From: a candidate division WOR-3 bacterium
GTDB lineage: Bacteria; SDB-A
Assembly (NCBI GenBank): GCA_016926475.1
Contig: JAFGON010000040.1
Coordinates: 1-64,000 of the forward strand
Direction: 5' to 3'
DNA length: 64,000 nucleotides
Shown here: positions 44,287 to 53,001 of the stretch, in pieces
How positions within the stretch are numbered: position 1 is the stretch's first letter
How the letters are laid out: each line of letters begins with the position of its first letter
Notes under the pieces: generated by a model
Databases searched by the model: none
The model's input: only the letters and a program-made list of their open reading frames with translations
What the model was told of the DNA's origin: nothing
Made by a program: the position numbers and the translations under genes

Positions 44287-45984
44287 ATGGGCAGGGATAA
44301 AGGTCTTTGGGATTCAAGGACGGCTTTTGTTCTCGCTTCTATAGGTTCGGCTATAGGCCTGGGAAATATCTGGCGTTTTCCCTACATTTGCTACAAATAC
44401 GGGGGAGGCTCTTTTTTGATAGCCTACATAATAGCACTTTTTGTTGCCGGGATTCCTCTTCTTCTTCTTGAATTTTCTTTAGGGCATAAAATGGCGGGTT
44501 CCGCCCCCTTCGCTTTTTCAAAATTGAAGTTCTCTTTTAAAGGCAGTTCTTCGGAAGAAGAAATCACCGAAAAAAAAGGCGATTTCCAGTGGGTCGGATG
44601 GATCGCGCTTTTCATAGGTTTTTTTATAACAACTTATTACGCCGTAATAATGGGGTGGTCTTTTGATTACCTTTACTATTCGGTAAAAATGTCGTGGTCA
44701 CAAGTCGGCCCGGAAAAGTTTTTCTATGAAAATGTCCTGCATTTAACTGAAGGCGTTTTCGATTTCGGCAAACTTCAACTGCCTATCATTATTGGGCTCG
44801 TCATAAGCTGGATATGGATTGTCTTGTCGATTTGGAAAGGCGCTAAAACAGTAGGTAAAGTAGTATTTGTCACGGTGACTTTGCCATGGCTTCTGCTCCT
44901 GGTTTTCGTCTTTAGGGGTGTCTTTCTTCCCGGTGCCTCAGAGGGAATAAAATACTACCTTTTGCCGGATTTCACGATGCTTTTGAACGTAGAGCTCTGG
45001 CACGCGGCGTTTTCTCAAGTTTTCTTTTCTCTTTCGATAGGCTTCGGAATTATGGTGGCGTACGCGAGTTTTCTGCCGGAGAAATCCGATATAGCAAACA
45101 GTGCAGTCATAATAGCTCTGGCGGACGCCGCGACCGCTTTCGTCGGCGGATTCGCGGTTTTCTCAGCCCTGGGTTATTACGCCAAAATCCAGGGTGTTGA
45201 CGTCTGTGATGTCATGCAGTCAGGACCCCATCTCGCTTTTGTTACTTATCCCGAAATAATTTCAAAACTGCCCTTCGCGCCTTTTTTTGGTTTTTTGTTT
45301 TTCCTGATGCTGCTCACATTGGCCATTGATTCGGCATTTTCACTTGTCGAAGGTATCGTAGCCGGTCTGATGGACAAATTCAACATAGGCAGAATGAAGA
45401 CCAACCTCGGAGTCGCCGCCGCCACGTTTCTCGTCGGATTGATTTTCACTTTCGGAGCGGGTCTATATTGGCTCGATATAACAGATCACTTTATGAATAA
45501 CTTTGGGCTTTTCACCGTGGCATTTTTGGAAGCTCTCGTTGTCGGTTACGCGGTATCTCCCGAAGAGATAAGAAAATACATAAACCAAAAATCCGAAATT
45601 CAAATAGGCAAGTGGTGGACCGTTTCCGTCAAGTACTTCATACCGATAATCGCCTTTGTGCTGTTGTTCTTTTCTATAAAATCAGTGTTGTTTTCAAACT
45701 ATGGAGGGTATCCTGCTCTCGCTGTTTTCCTCGCAGGGTGGCTACCCCTTCTAATAGCGGCAGTTGGATCTTATATACTCTCAAGCAAAAAAATACCTTG
45801 GAGCGTGCTTTTGATCGGCGTGTTGACTGCTGTTTTAATTTGGACTTTAAAAAGATTCGACCTTCTGTCGGGGTTGAACAAGTTGATACCCGATATTATT
45901 CTCACTATAGTGATATTCATATTCACTTTCTTTGTCTTGATAGGAGGGGTTGTTTATTTTCTCATCATAGCAAAAAAGAGATAG
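44287..45984 (+). CDS. Neurotransmitter:sodium symporter (SNF) family transporter
   Basis: Sodium-coupled transporter of 565 residues with about twelve membrane helices. The first helix has the family signature GSAIGLGNIWRFPYICYKYGGG, and the helix 6 region reads VFFSLSIGFGIMVAYASF, both parts of the leucine- and sodium-binding site in LeuT. The likely substrate is an amino acid or another small amine. AAGGAGG lies before the ATG. The next gene, rmuC, starts three bases after the stop. Confidence 0.94.
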   Translation: MGRDKGLWDSRTAFVLASIGSAIGLGNIWRFPYICYKYGGGSFLIAYIIALFVAGIPLLLLEFSLGHKMAGSAPFAFSKLKFSFKGSSSEEEITEKKGDFQWVGWIALFIGFFITTYYAVIMGWSFDYLYYSVKMSWSQVGPEKFFYENVLHLTEGVFDFGKLQLPIIIGLVISWIWIVLSIWKGAKTVGKVVFVTVTLPWLLLLVFVFRGVFLPGASEGIKYYLLPDFTMLLNVELWHAAFSQVFFSLSIGFGIMVAYASFLPEKSDIANSAVIIALADAATAFVGGFAVFSALGYYAKIQGVDVCDVMQSGPHLAFVTYPEIISKLPFAPFFGFLFFLMLLTLAIDSAFSLVEGIVAGLMDKFNIGRMKTNLGVAAATFLVGLIFTFGAGLYWLDITDHFMNNFGLFTVAFLEALVVGYAVSPEEIRKYINQKSEIQIGKWWTVSVKYFIPIIAFVLLFFSIKSVLFSNYGGYPALAVFLAGWLPLLIAAVGSYILSSKKIPWSVLLIGVLTAVLIWTLKRFDLLSGLNKLIPDIILTIVIFIFTFFVLIGGVVYFLIIAKKR

Positions 45985-45986
45985 TT

Positions 45987-47135
45987 TTGAACTGGGCGCC
46001 TTTTCTTTCTCTGGGGTTGAACGCCGCAATGATTATTCTGATAGGAGCGGCACTTTATTACTTTTCCAAAAAGATATTCGACAAGGAAAAGTCATTTTTC
46101 GGCGAAATGGTCAAAGACAACCAATCAACCGAAAAAAGACTGCTCGATGAACTCAGCCGCTCGCGTATTGAGAGTGACAACAAGCTTGAAAACATGAGAA
46201 ATTCAATAAACGAATCGCTGAGAAACGTCCAGGAAGACAGCATGAAAAACCTCGAGAAAATCAGGGCGACCGTGGAGGATAAACTGCAGGGAACTCTCGA
46301 GAAAAAATTGACTGAATCGTTCGGAATCGTCAGCGAAAGGCTTGAGCAAGTTTACAAAGGACTCGGAGAAATGCAGAGCGTCGCCGCCGGAGTAGGTGAC
46401 CTAAAGAAAGTGCTTTCAAACGTCAAGACAAGAGGAGTTCTGGGAGAATTTCAACTCGAGAGTATTTTGGAACAGGTCATGGCACCCGATCAGTATATCA
46501 AAAATTTCAAACCCAGGGACGGCAGGGGAGAGGTTGAATTCGCTATTTTGTTGCCCGGAAAAGATAAAGACGAAAAAGGAAAAATATTCCTGCCGGTAGA
46601 TTCGAAATTTCCAGTTGAAAATTATCTTAAAATGGTTGAAGCGCAGGAAAACGCAAACAAAAATGAAATTGATAAGTATTCTAAAGCTCTAGAAAACGAT
46701 ATAAAAAATCAAGCGGCAAAGATAAACGAAAAATACATATACCCGCCTGTGACGACGGATTTCGCTCTTATGTTTTTACCCTCGGAGAGTCTTTTCGCAG
46801 AAGTTGTCAGAAGGCCTGGTCTCATAGAAAAGCTTCAAAACGATAGTCGTATTGTTGTCTCCGGACCGACGACTCTGTGGGCGATTTTGACAAGTCTTCA
46901 GATGGGTTTCAGGACACTTGCGATTCAGAAAAGGTCATCAGAGGTTTGGAAGATACTCGGAGCCGTCAAGACTGAATGGGCAAAATACGGTGAACAGCTC
47001 GCGAAAATTCACAAAAAATTGGACGAGGCATCCGGAGCAGTTTCCGAAGCGGAAAAGAATTTGAGAAAAGTAGAAAAAAACCTGAGAGATGTGGAGGTTT
47101 TGCCTGAAGAAGAAGCCAGAAAACTTCTTGAATAG
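45987..47135 (+). CDS. rmuC: DNA recombination protein RmuC
   Basis: RmuC-family protein of about 382 residues. It has an N-terminal membrane helix (AAMIILIGAALYYFSKKIF), a long coiled coil (about residues 30-130) and the RmuC nuclease-like domain: GVLGEFQLESILEQV, PRDGRGEVEFAILLPG, LPVDSKFPVENY, YPPVTTDFALMFLPSES and the final GPTTLWAIL. Family members limit inversions at short repeats, and the domain is PD-(D/E)XK-related. The start is taken as TTG at 45987, right after the SNF stop; a longer frame running back into the SNF gene is not credible. The last 200 bases overlap an antisense reading frame. Confidence 0.92.
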   Translation: MNWAPFLSLGLNAAMIILIGAALYYFSKKIFDKEKSFFGEMVKDNQSTEKRLLDELSRSRIESDNKLENMRNSINESLRNVQEDSMKNLEKIRATVEDKLQGTLEKKLTESFGIVSERLEQVYKGLGEMQSVAAGVGDLKKVLSNVKTRGVLGEFQLESILEQVMAPDQYIKNFKPRDGRGEVEFAILLPGKDKDEKGKIFLPVDSKFPVENYLKMVEAQENANKNEIDKYSKALENDIKNQAAKINEKYIYPPVTTDFALMFLPSESLFAEVVRRPGLIEKLQNDSRIVVSGPTTLWAILTSLQMGFRTLAIQKRSSEVWKILGAVKTEWAKYGEQLAKIHKKLDEASGAVSEAEKNLRKVEKNLRDVEVLPEEEARKLLE

Positions 47136-47471
47136 GACAAATAAAAACTTAAATTTTGCAATGGCTTTTCGACGAGATTTTTGAATTATACTTTTGGGGA
47201 TAAGTTTATAAATAAAAAATAAGACTATCGCCAATAATGCTATATCGTCAACTTGTCCGAAAATAGGTACAAAGTCAGGTATTATGTCAACCGGACTTAA
47301 AAAGTAAATCAAAGACAATCCGAGAAAACTTCTGATATACAAGGGCGTTTCAGCGTCTTGTAAAATGAAAATAAAAGAGAAGATATGAATTTTATATTTT
47401 ATGGTTTTGCTTTTCCAGCCTGTCCAATTATTTGTGCGTTTTGATATATAATTTTCAGAGAGTTGGCGCAT
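46938..47471 (-). CDS. DUF1232 (YkvA-like) membrane protein with antisense overlap
   Basis: Frame of 177 residues whose middle (about residues 38-95: TPLYIRSFLGLSLIYFLSPVDIIPDFVPIFGQVDDI) is a clear DUF1232 domain. Such proteins are small membrane proteins of unknown function. The first 35 residues are not conserved-looking, so the true start may be internal. The last 65 residues are antisense to the 3' end of rmuC and are poor coding sequence, so the gene seems to have lost its original stop and run into rmuC. Confidence 0.6.
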   Translation of the reverse strand: MRQLSENYISKRTNNWTGWKSKTIKYKIHIFSFIFILQDAETPLYIRSFLGLSLIYFLSPVDIIPDFVPIFGQVDDIALLAIVLFFIYKLIPKSIIQKSRRKAIAKFKFLFVLFKKFSGFFFRQNLHISQVFFYFSQILFRFGNCSGCLVQFFVNFRELFTVFCPFSLDGSEYLPNL

Positions 47472-47729
47472 TTTTGTGTTCCCGGATTATATCCTTTTCA
47501 ACCATTTCTGAAATTTTTCGAATTTTTAATTAAAACTTGAAATTTATTTTTCAGCAAAATGACAAACATTATTAAATAAAGCAATGTCAAAATTTATTTC
47601 TCAAAACAGGTTATCGCAATTTTTTTATTTTGTAAGCTTGCGGAATCCTTGATTCCACAAAATATCCAGTATTGAGTTTTTCATTGGTAGTATCAATTAA
47701 AACATAGTTTTTATCCCTGGGATTTTAAC

Positions 47730-48077
47730 TGGTGGAGGCGGCGGGAATCGAACCCGCGTCCGAGAGAGTAGCCTTCAAGGCTTCTACATGCTTATCCCGA
47801 AATTTGTTCTCGTCCCAAAAAACTCCATCGGGAAAGATTTTTCCAGGACCAGCGCTGTTTGTTTCCTCCCTCCCCGCGCGCGAAGTTCAGGAGTAGCCCA
47901 TCTGTGTGACCCCTGACATTCTTTGTGATAGGCGACAAAGAAGCAGAGGAGCCGCTTAGTTAAGCAGCCAAAGAATAACTGCTGTTGGCAGTTGATTTTT
48001 TGCCGTTTTTTGACGAGCTTCGGCGGCCCGGCATGCGACCCTGAGACATTCAGTCCCGTCGAGACCATTTCGCCCCC
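47730..48077 (-). ncRNA. ssrA: tmRNA (ssrA)
   Basis: Rescues stalled ribosomes by trans-translation. Read on the minus strand the 348-base RNA begins GGGGGCG and ends CGCCTCCACCA. These pair as a seven-base acceptor stem with one G-U, and a T-arm with GCGGGTTCGATTCCCGC precedes the encoded CCA. The tag-coding region is at 47989-47960 and reads ANSSYSLAA followed by TAA, with the typical hydrophobic AA end for protease recognition. Pseudoknot-like GC blocks follow. Promoter elements lie just upstream. Confidence 0.96.
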
Positions 48078-48087
48078 TTCTTAAGTA

Positions 48088-48115
48088 AAGATATCTATAA
48101 AAGATAAAAAGTCAA
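48088..48115 (-). promoter_or_regulatory. Sigma-70 type promoter for tmRNA
   Basis: On the minus strand TTGACT (48115-48110) and TATCTT (48093-48088) are spaced 16 bases, and the tmRNA 5' end lies 11 bases downstream. It is back to back with the tRNA-Ser promoter. Confidence 0.6.
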
Positions 48116-48136
48116 GCTCTTAAGCCTTCATTGAAC

Positions 48137-48164
48137 TTGACACAATAAAGCGTTGTGTTAGAAT
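48137..48164 (+). promoter_or_regulatory. Sigma-70 promoter for tRNA-Ser
   Basis: TTGACA (48137-48142) and TAGAAT (48159-48164) are spaced 16 bases, and the tRNA begins 13 bases after the -10 box. It is one of the closest consensus matches in the window. Confidence 0.75.
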
Positions 48165-48176
48165 GCTTTCGAAAAT

Positions 48177-48266
48177 GGAGAGATGTCCGAGTGGTCGAAG
48201 GAGCACGATTGGAAATCGTGTAGGGGGTTAGTAGCTCCCTCGTGGGTTCGACTCCCACTCTCTCCG
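48177..48266 (+). tRNA. tRNA-Ser (GGA)
   Basis: The 90-base RNA folds as a class II tRNA. The acceptor GGAGAGA pairs with TCTCTCC, the anticodon stem CACGA/TCGTG holds the loop TTGGAAA with anticodon GGA, a long variable arm follows (TAGGGGGTTAGTAGCTCCCT), and the T-arm is GTGGGTTCGACTCCCAC. Discriminator G is normal for Ser. CCA is not encoded. Confidence 0.97.
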
Positions 48267-48543
48267 AAAGTATTATCTCAGAGAAAACATTCGAAGAATT
48301 TGTTCTGAAACCCAGTGGGCGGGAGCGGTTTTAAAAAGAAATTTCCCGCTCTTAATAATATTTTCCTTCCCTTACAATCACAAAGTTTTGTATTTTTTGT
48401 GAATCTTTTCACAAACTCAAAAAAAGAAATTGAAAATATCCTTGTTCACTGGGATAATCAAGCGAGATATTTTAAGATATGAAAAACAGATATAATTTAC
48501 CAGTTTTTTTCACCACCCAAATTTTATGTCAAAAGGAGAAAAT

Positions 48544-48900
48544 ATGGATGAAACTAAAAAGGTATTGATAAGCGATACATTCGCAAACTTTTTCGGCATC
48601 CAATCCAAAGGTTTAAGGCAGATTAGAGGTAACGGTAAATTGGTCTTAGATCAAGAATTTTTGTATTTTAGAATGCTTTTACCAAAGAGAGTAATTCGAA
48701 TACCGGTAAATGCGATTATCAAAGCCGAGGAATCTCTGTCTCATTTAAAAAAGACCAAAGCAGCCCCTCTGTTGAAAGTGACTTTTCAAAACGACGAGGG
48801 TAGTATTGATTCGGCAGCTTGGCTTGTAAGAGACCTCAGCAGTTGGAAAATAGAGATTCAATCGCTTATAGATAAAAAAGGATCCGATACAGAAAAATAA
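48544..48900 (+). CDS. Small PH-like (GRAM-type) domain protein
   Basis: A 118-residue protein whose pattern GKLVLDQEFLYFRMLLPKRVIRIPVNAIIKAE followed by LLKVTFQNDEG looks like a bacterial PH/GRAM beta-barrel with its final amphipathic helix (LSSWKIEIQSLID); long strings are split here only by description. No catalytic motif or membrane segment is seen. The ATG at 48544 has AAGGAG seven bases upstream, so the six-codon-longer in-frame start is rejected. Function unknown. Confidence 0.65.
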   Translation: MDETKKVLISDTFANFFGIQSKGLRQIRGNGKLVLDQEFLYFRMLLPKRVIRIPVNAIIKAEESLSHLKKTKAAPLLKVTFQNDEGSIDSAAWLVRDLSSWKIEIQSLIDKKGSDTEK

Positions 48901-49018
48901 ATTCTCTTCTGATATACATAGATGATTATCACATGTTTCATTGACACAAAAAACAGAATGGTCAGTCCCAATAATTCGGCAAATATCGAAAACCTCCAAC
49001 ATAAGAACCTTGCAATCA

Positions 49019-49957
49019 ATGGAAACAGAAAATAAACAAGGAACACCGATTTCTGAGGAGTGCAGGGCAAAAAAGGCAAGCGCGGTGACTCTTTTCAGTT
49101 TTGTCGGCAACTTGGTTTTGACCTTTTTCAAGCTTTTTTCAGGAATAATCGGGCATTCAGGGGCTATGGTCGCTGACGCCGTTCATTCTCTTTCGGATTT
49201 CGCGACCGACCTGGTGATACTGATAAGTTTCAGAATTGTAAAAAAACCCCGTGACAAGACCCATGATTACGGACATGGGAAATTCGAGACCCTTGCGACG
49301 GCGATAATCGGCGTAACTCTTTTTTGGGTTGCAGCCGGCATCTTGATATCAGGGGGCAGAAACGCGTATATAATATTAATAAAGAATGAAACTGTACAAG
49401 GGCCGACAGCGTTAGCTCTTGTCGCTACAATAGTGTCAATCTTGGTCAAAGAAATTATATACAGGTATACCGTCTCGGTAGGCAGAGAAATCGAAAGCAT
49501 GGCTGTTATCGCTAACGCTTGGCACCACAGATCCGATGTTTTCTCTTCTTTGGGCACTTTTTTAGGAATAGGAGGAGCCTATTTTCTGGGAGACAAGTGG
49601 GTGGTTCTCGATCCTCTTGCGGCAATAGGCGTTAGTATTTTTATGTTCAAGTTGTCGTTTGTAATAATCTACAAAAGCGTAAGAGAATTGATGGAAGAAT
49701 CTCTCGGTGATGAAACTAAAAAGCAAATATTGGATTTGATAAAAAAAACGGAAGGGGTATTTGACCCTCACGACCTCAAGACGAGAAAGATAGGAGATAA
49801 AATCGCCATAGACGTGCACATCCGTGTTCCCAACGACATGACAATAGTTGAAGCGCATAAAATAAACGACAGTATTGAGTTCAAGATAAGGGAGAAATTC
49901 GGTGAAAACACTATTATTTACATACACACAGAACCGGAAGAGGAACAGATTACATAA
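49019..49957 (+). CDS. Cation diffusion facilitator (CDF) family metal exporter
   Basis: Exports divalent metals (Zn, Fe, Mn, Co or Cd) in exchange for protons. The 312 residues give six membrane helices and a C-terminal cytoplasmic metal-sensing domain. The transport site is visible as ADAVHSLSDFATD in helix 2 and AWHHRSDVFSS in helix 5, each with HxxxD. The linker HDYGHGKFETLA is typical. The C-terminal domain ends IIYIHTEPEEEQ. The ATG at 49019 is chosen because upstream codons look non-coding, but there is no clear Shine-Dalgarno. It may be coupled to the BtrH-like gene 15 bases downstream. Confidence 0.93.
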   Translation: METENKQGTPISEECRAKKASAVTLFSFVGNLVLTFFKLFSGIIGHSGAMVADAVHSLSDFATDLVILISFRIVKKPRDKTHDYGHGKFETLATAIIGVTLFWVAAGILISGGRNAYIILIKNETVQGPTALALVATIVSILVKEIIYRYTVSVGREIESMAVIANAWHHRSDVFSSLGTFLGIGGAYFLGDKWVVLDPLAAIGVSIFMFKLSFVIIYKSVRELMEESLGDETKKQILDLIKKTEGVFDPHDLKTRKIGDKIAIDVHIRVPNDMTIVEAHKINDSIEFKIREKFGENTIIYIHTEPEEEQIT

Positions 49958-49972
49958 AGGAGATGAAAAGAG

Positions 49973-50884
49973 ATGATGCTCAGTCATATTAAAGCCCCGC
50001 CCCTGAATTCGACGCTTATGGGAGTAGTAAGCGCCGTTTCTGATTACTACAGAAACGGTCACAGCACCGCGGTCCTCTATGGTGGCTCCGGACACGCTTT
50101 TCTGATGAACATCCATGAAGATCTCTGCCCGAGCGGACCGTATTGCTGGAACCTAGAACCTTTCTACAAAAACCTTTTCAACCTTGGAATAGACATGGTG
50201 GATGAAGGTTTTTTTACGGTTGAAAGTCCATACGAGGAGAGACAGGAGATTGAGAGCCTTCTTAGAAATTCTCTCGACAGAGGTCGTCCGTGCAGCTTGT
50301 TGAATATGGAGCATCAGCTAATTCTGGGCTACGACGAAGTTGGGTTTGTTTTGTATCAGCCCTGGGGTTCTGATTTCGACTTTACACCTGATCGACTGAC
50401 ATTTTCCTCCTGGAATGAGTTCGGAGATTCTGTTCATGTCAATTTTTTCACTTTCAACAAAGCCAAACCCGCAAACGAAGAAAAGATTATTGTAGAGAGT
50501 TTAAGTTACGCCAAAGACCTCTACGACAATCCATCTTCTCATACGGATAAACCTTATGCTGTAGGGCTCTCTGCATACGAAAACTGGATTAAAGCGATAA
50601 GAAATAAAACCGCGGATGAGCACGGAAACTGGTGGAACGGAAAAGTCTGGAGCGAATGCAGGTCGTGGGCTTGTCGGTATTTAGAGGAAATCTCAAGTAA
50701 ATATCCCAGAATATCTCAGATTGCGAGAGAACTTTCTGAGAATTACAAAAAAATCTCTATGGAACTGGAACTTGTCGGGGACAAAACGGGGAAACCTTCC
50801 GATAAATTAGCGGCTCTGCAGAGAGCTGAAGAAATTGAATTTTTGTCGGTTCAGAGGTTTCGCGAGATATTGGAGAGAATGTAG
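49973..50884 (+). CDS. BtrH-like N-terminal domain protein
   Basis: A 303-residue cytoplasmic protein. The N-terminal 160 residues (PPLNSTLMGVVSAVSDYY, GGSGHAFLMNIHEDLCPSGP, LLNMEHQLILGYDE) resemble the BtrH_N/papain-like peptidase C39-type fold found in many hypothetical bacterial proteins; a Cys near 50 and a His at EHQL could form an active site. The C-terminal half is helical and unassigned. AAAGGAG lies before the ATG pair. It follows the CDF exporter by 15 bases. The function is not established. Confidence 0.6.
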   Translation: MMLSHIKAPPLNSTLMGVVSAVSDYYRNGHSTAVLYGGSGHAFLMNIHEDLCPSGPYCWNLEPFYKNLFNLGIDMVDEGFFTVESPYEERQEIESLLRNSLDRGRPCSLLNMEHQLILGYDEVGFVLYQPWGSDFDFTPDRLTFSSWNEFGDSVHVNFFTFNKAKPANEEKIIVESLSYAKDLYDNPSSHTDKPYAVGLSAYENWIKAIRNKTADEHGNWWNGKVWSECRSWACRYLEEISSKYPRISQIARELSENYKKISMELELVGDKTGKPSDKLAALQRAEEIEFLSVQRFREILERM

Positions 50885-50889
50885 ATTAT

Positions 50890-51588
50890 TCAATTTCCAT
50901 CCCATGTCTTGTTGGTTCCCGAAAATAATCTCTTGCCCGTCACCGCTTCAAATACCTGCAGGTAGTATCCACCTGCCTCATCACCAGCCATTACTATTTT
51001 ATCGTCTATAAGCCTTATGAAGACTTCGTTCTTGTATTGGCTGTGCCCAACCGACAACTGTTCGACGTCGGCTCTCCATATCTCGTGACCGTATTCCGCG
51101 TCAAGGCAGGCGAGACCTGAACCTGTTGCTATTGGATGGAAGACTGCCACAAAGAGAAGCGACTTCTCCTCGTCGAAAATAACCTTAGCGTTTCTGCCGT
51201 AAAAAAAAGGCGGTTTCGGATTGCATGTCCAAAGAACTTCGTTTCCCGAAAAATCTTTCAAGATAATCATGGATCCGACGACAGTGTTCGGTTCTTCCAT
51301 GACCGGTTCAACGTATATTTGACCAAATACCCGGCCATCTTCATGATAAACAATGAAAGAATCTCCCGTAAATATCCCGCCGTTGTCCCAGAGAGTCGTT
51401 TCGCTGTCCACTGTCCAAACAACATTAAGCGGCTCTTTACCAAGGTCCTCGACGAGAACCATATCTTCGAGATTCAGAGTCCAGTCTTTAAACATCACCG
51501 CTTTGTCCTTTTCAGAAGCAGTCGAATTCTGGGTTGAACAGGACACGAATAAAGCTATAAAAAGCGTTGTTTGAACGATTATTTTCAT
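50890..51588 (-). CDS. Hypothetical lipoprotein with beta-propeller-like segments
   Basis: Lipoprotein of 232 residues; the signal ends ALFVSC and is followed by a Ser/Thr/Gln linker. The mature part has segments such as ACLDAEYGHEIWRADV and LQVFEAVTGKRLFSG that are typical of PQQ-like beta-propeller blades, though too few for a full propeller. The ATG has GGAG upstream. It converges with the BtrH-like gene with only five bases between stops. Function unknown. Confidence 0.7.
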   Translation of the reverse strand: MKIIVQTTLFIALFVSCSTQNSTASEKDKAVMFKDWTLNLEDMVLVEDLGKEPLNVVWTVDSETTLWDNGGIFTGDSFIVYHEDGRVFGQIYVEPVMEEPNTVVGSMIILKDFSGNEVLWTCNPKPPFFYGRNAKVIFDEEKSLLFVAVFHPIATGSGLACLDAEYGHEIWRADVEQLSVGHSQYKNEVFIRLIDDKIVMAGDEAGGYYLQVFEAVTGKRLFSGTNKTWDGN

Positions 51589-51672
51589 TGAGATCTCCTT
51601 TGAATTACAATCCTTTTATACCATTATACTCTTAAAGAAGATAAAATATTCAGGGCTGATTATGGAGGTTGT

Positions 51673-52236
51673 ATGGAGGAGAAAAAAGCTATTTTTCCTG
51701 AACTTGTGACGAAACGACTTGTTCTGAGAGAGTTCATACAGAAAGACGCAAACGCCGTGTTCGAGATGTTTTCTCGAGACGCTGTAACCAAATACCACAA
51801 CGTTGAAACCATGACCGACTTAGAGCAAGCCAGAAAATTCGTTTCTTCGAGGATAAATGTTTTCATCACCAAAGCAGGAGTGAGGTGGGCTCTGGCTTTG
51901 AAAGAAAATCCGACCAAGGCGATAGGCTCGGTCGGGTATTTTAACCTTAACAAGCCCAACGGATTTGCCGAGGTCGGATACGACCTCCATCAAGATTTCT
52001 GGCGTAGGGGGTATATGGAGGAGGCTCTCAGTAAGTCCATTTATTTCGGATTCAGCGAAGAATTCTTTTTTTATCTCAACAGAGTAGAAGCTATGACGTA
52101 CCCTGAAAACGAAGCTTCGACAGGTCTGCTTCTCAAATTAGGATTCAAATACGAAGGAGTGCGAAGAGAATATGGTTTAATTAAGGGAAAATACACGGAT
52201 TTAAAATGCTTTTCGCTTCTGAGGAGAGAATGGTAA
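51673..52236 (+). CDS. GNAT acetyltransferase, RimJ/RimL type
   Basis: Acetyl-CoA-dependent N-acetyltransferase of 187 residues. TKRLVLREFIQKDANAVFE opens the fold, IGSVGYFNL is the central strand, and the acetyl-CoA loop region EVGYDLHQDFWRRGYMEEAL carries the QxxGxG-like motif as WRRGYM. The C-terminus NEASTGLLLKLGFKYEG is characteristic. The substrate may be a ribosomal protein N-terminus or a small amine. GGAGG lies before the ATG. Confidence 0.92.
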   Translation: MEEKKAIFPELVTKRLVLREFIQKDANAVFEMFSRDAVTKYHNVETMTDLEQARKFVSSRINVFITKAGVRWALALKENPTKAIGSVGYFNLNKPNGFAEVGYDLHQDFWRRGYMEEALSKSIYFGFSEEFFFYLNRVEAMTYPENEASTGLLLKLGFKYEGVRREYGLIKGKYTDLKCFSLLRREW

Positions 52237-52254
52237 AAGCTCCGGGAAATAAGC

Positions 52255-52971
52255 TTGCTGATAATTGTTTCAAGCCAGACATGTTTTATAGAAGCTGATG
52301 TGGATTATTCAGATAATATCATTGCGGAATCAGTTTCTATCGCTGAAAATATTTGGGTTAAATCATTCCTGGTCGACATCGAATACATGGATGATGAAGG
52401 CAGGAATCCGTATTTCATTCTTGAACCAGGTTATTACCTGAATCTTGAAGGCTTAGAAGAAGGTAAAGAAACCAGCCTGTACATCCTTGTCACGGATGAT
52501 ACGGAATTAGTCGATGATGCTATGACCAGAATTGTCGAGGAAAGAAAATACATCGACGGGAATTGCGTCAGGATTACAAAGAAATTCTGCGCCATTGACA
52601 CCCGGACAAACAGCGTTTACATCTTCGGAGAACAGGTCGATGAATATCACGCAGGTGAAATCACAGGGCATGAAGGTTCATGGCGTTCCGGGGAAAACGG
52701 AGCAACTTTCGGTCTTTTGATGCCCGGTCTCGTCATTAAAGGATCGAGGTTCTTCACTGCTTACGCTCCGGGAAACGTAATGAACAGAGCGGAAATTATA
52801 AGCAACGATGTGATCATAGAATTGTTGAACGAGACATTGCATCATTGCGTCAAAACAGAAGAAACTTCAGCACTTTATCCAGTGACCAAAATGACGAAAT
52901 ATTACGCGGTGAATTTCGGCCTTTTTATGCTTGACGATTTGCTTATGACCGGTTACGGATATGTGAAATAG
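52255..52971 (+). CDS. Divergent secreted-protein family member, probably N-terminally truncated
   Basis: A 238-residue frame starting at a weak TTG. The middle (TRTNSVYIFGEQVDEYHAGEITGHEGSWRSGENGATFGLLMPG, quoted in parts: SVYIFGEQVDEYHAG, HEGSWRSGENGATFG) matches a family of exported proteins common in environmental bacteria, which normally begins with a lipoprotein or secretion signal. Only a vestige of that signal (LLIIVSSQTCF) remains. The C-terminal YYAVNFGLFML is a degraded form of the family YYAPGVGxV ending. It may be drifting toward loss. Confidence 0.5.
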   Translation: MLIIVSSQTCFIEADVDYSDNIIAESVSIAENIWVKSFLVDIEYMDDEGRNPYFILEPGYYLNLEGLEEGKETSLYILVTDDTELVDDAMTRIVEERKYIDGNCVRITKKFCAIDTRTNSVYIFGEQVDEYHAGEITGHEGSWRSGENGATFGLLMPGLVIKGSRFFTAYAPGNVMNRAEIISNDVIIELLNETLHHCVKTEETSALYPVTKMTKYYAVNFGLFMLDDLLMTGYGYVK

Positions 52972-53001
52972 TTTTGCCTAAAAACAACAGAAAGATCTGA
53001 T

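Noticed and set aside
45612-45986. N-terminal extension of the RmuC frame into the SNF transporter gene
   Set aside because: The bases encode the last membrane helices of the SNF protein in another frame; RmuC begins properly with its own membrane helix after 45987.
47784-48068. 94-residue minus-strand frame
   Set aside because: It lies entirely within the tmRNA on the same strand.
49562-50116. 184-residue minus-strand frame
   Set aside because: It is antisense to the CDF exporter and the BtrH-like gene; no domain is seen.
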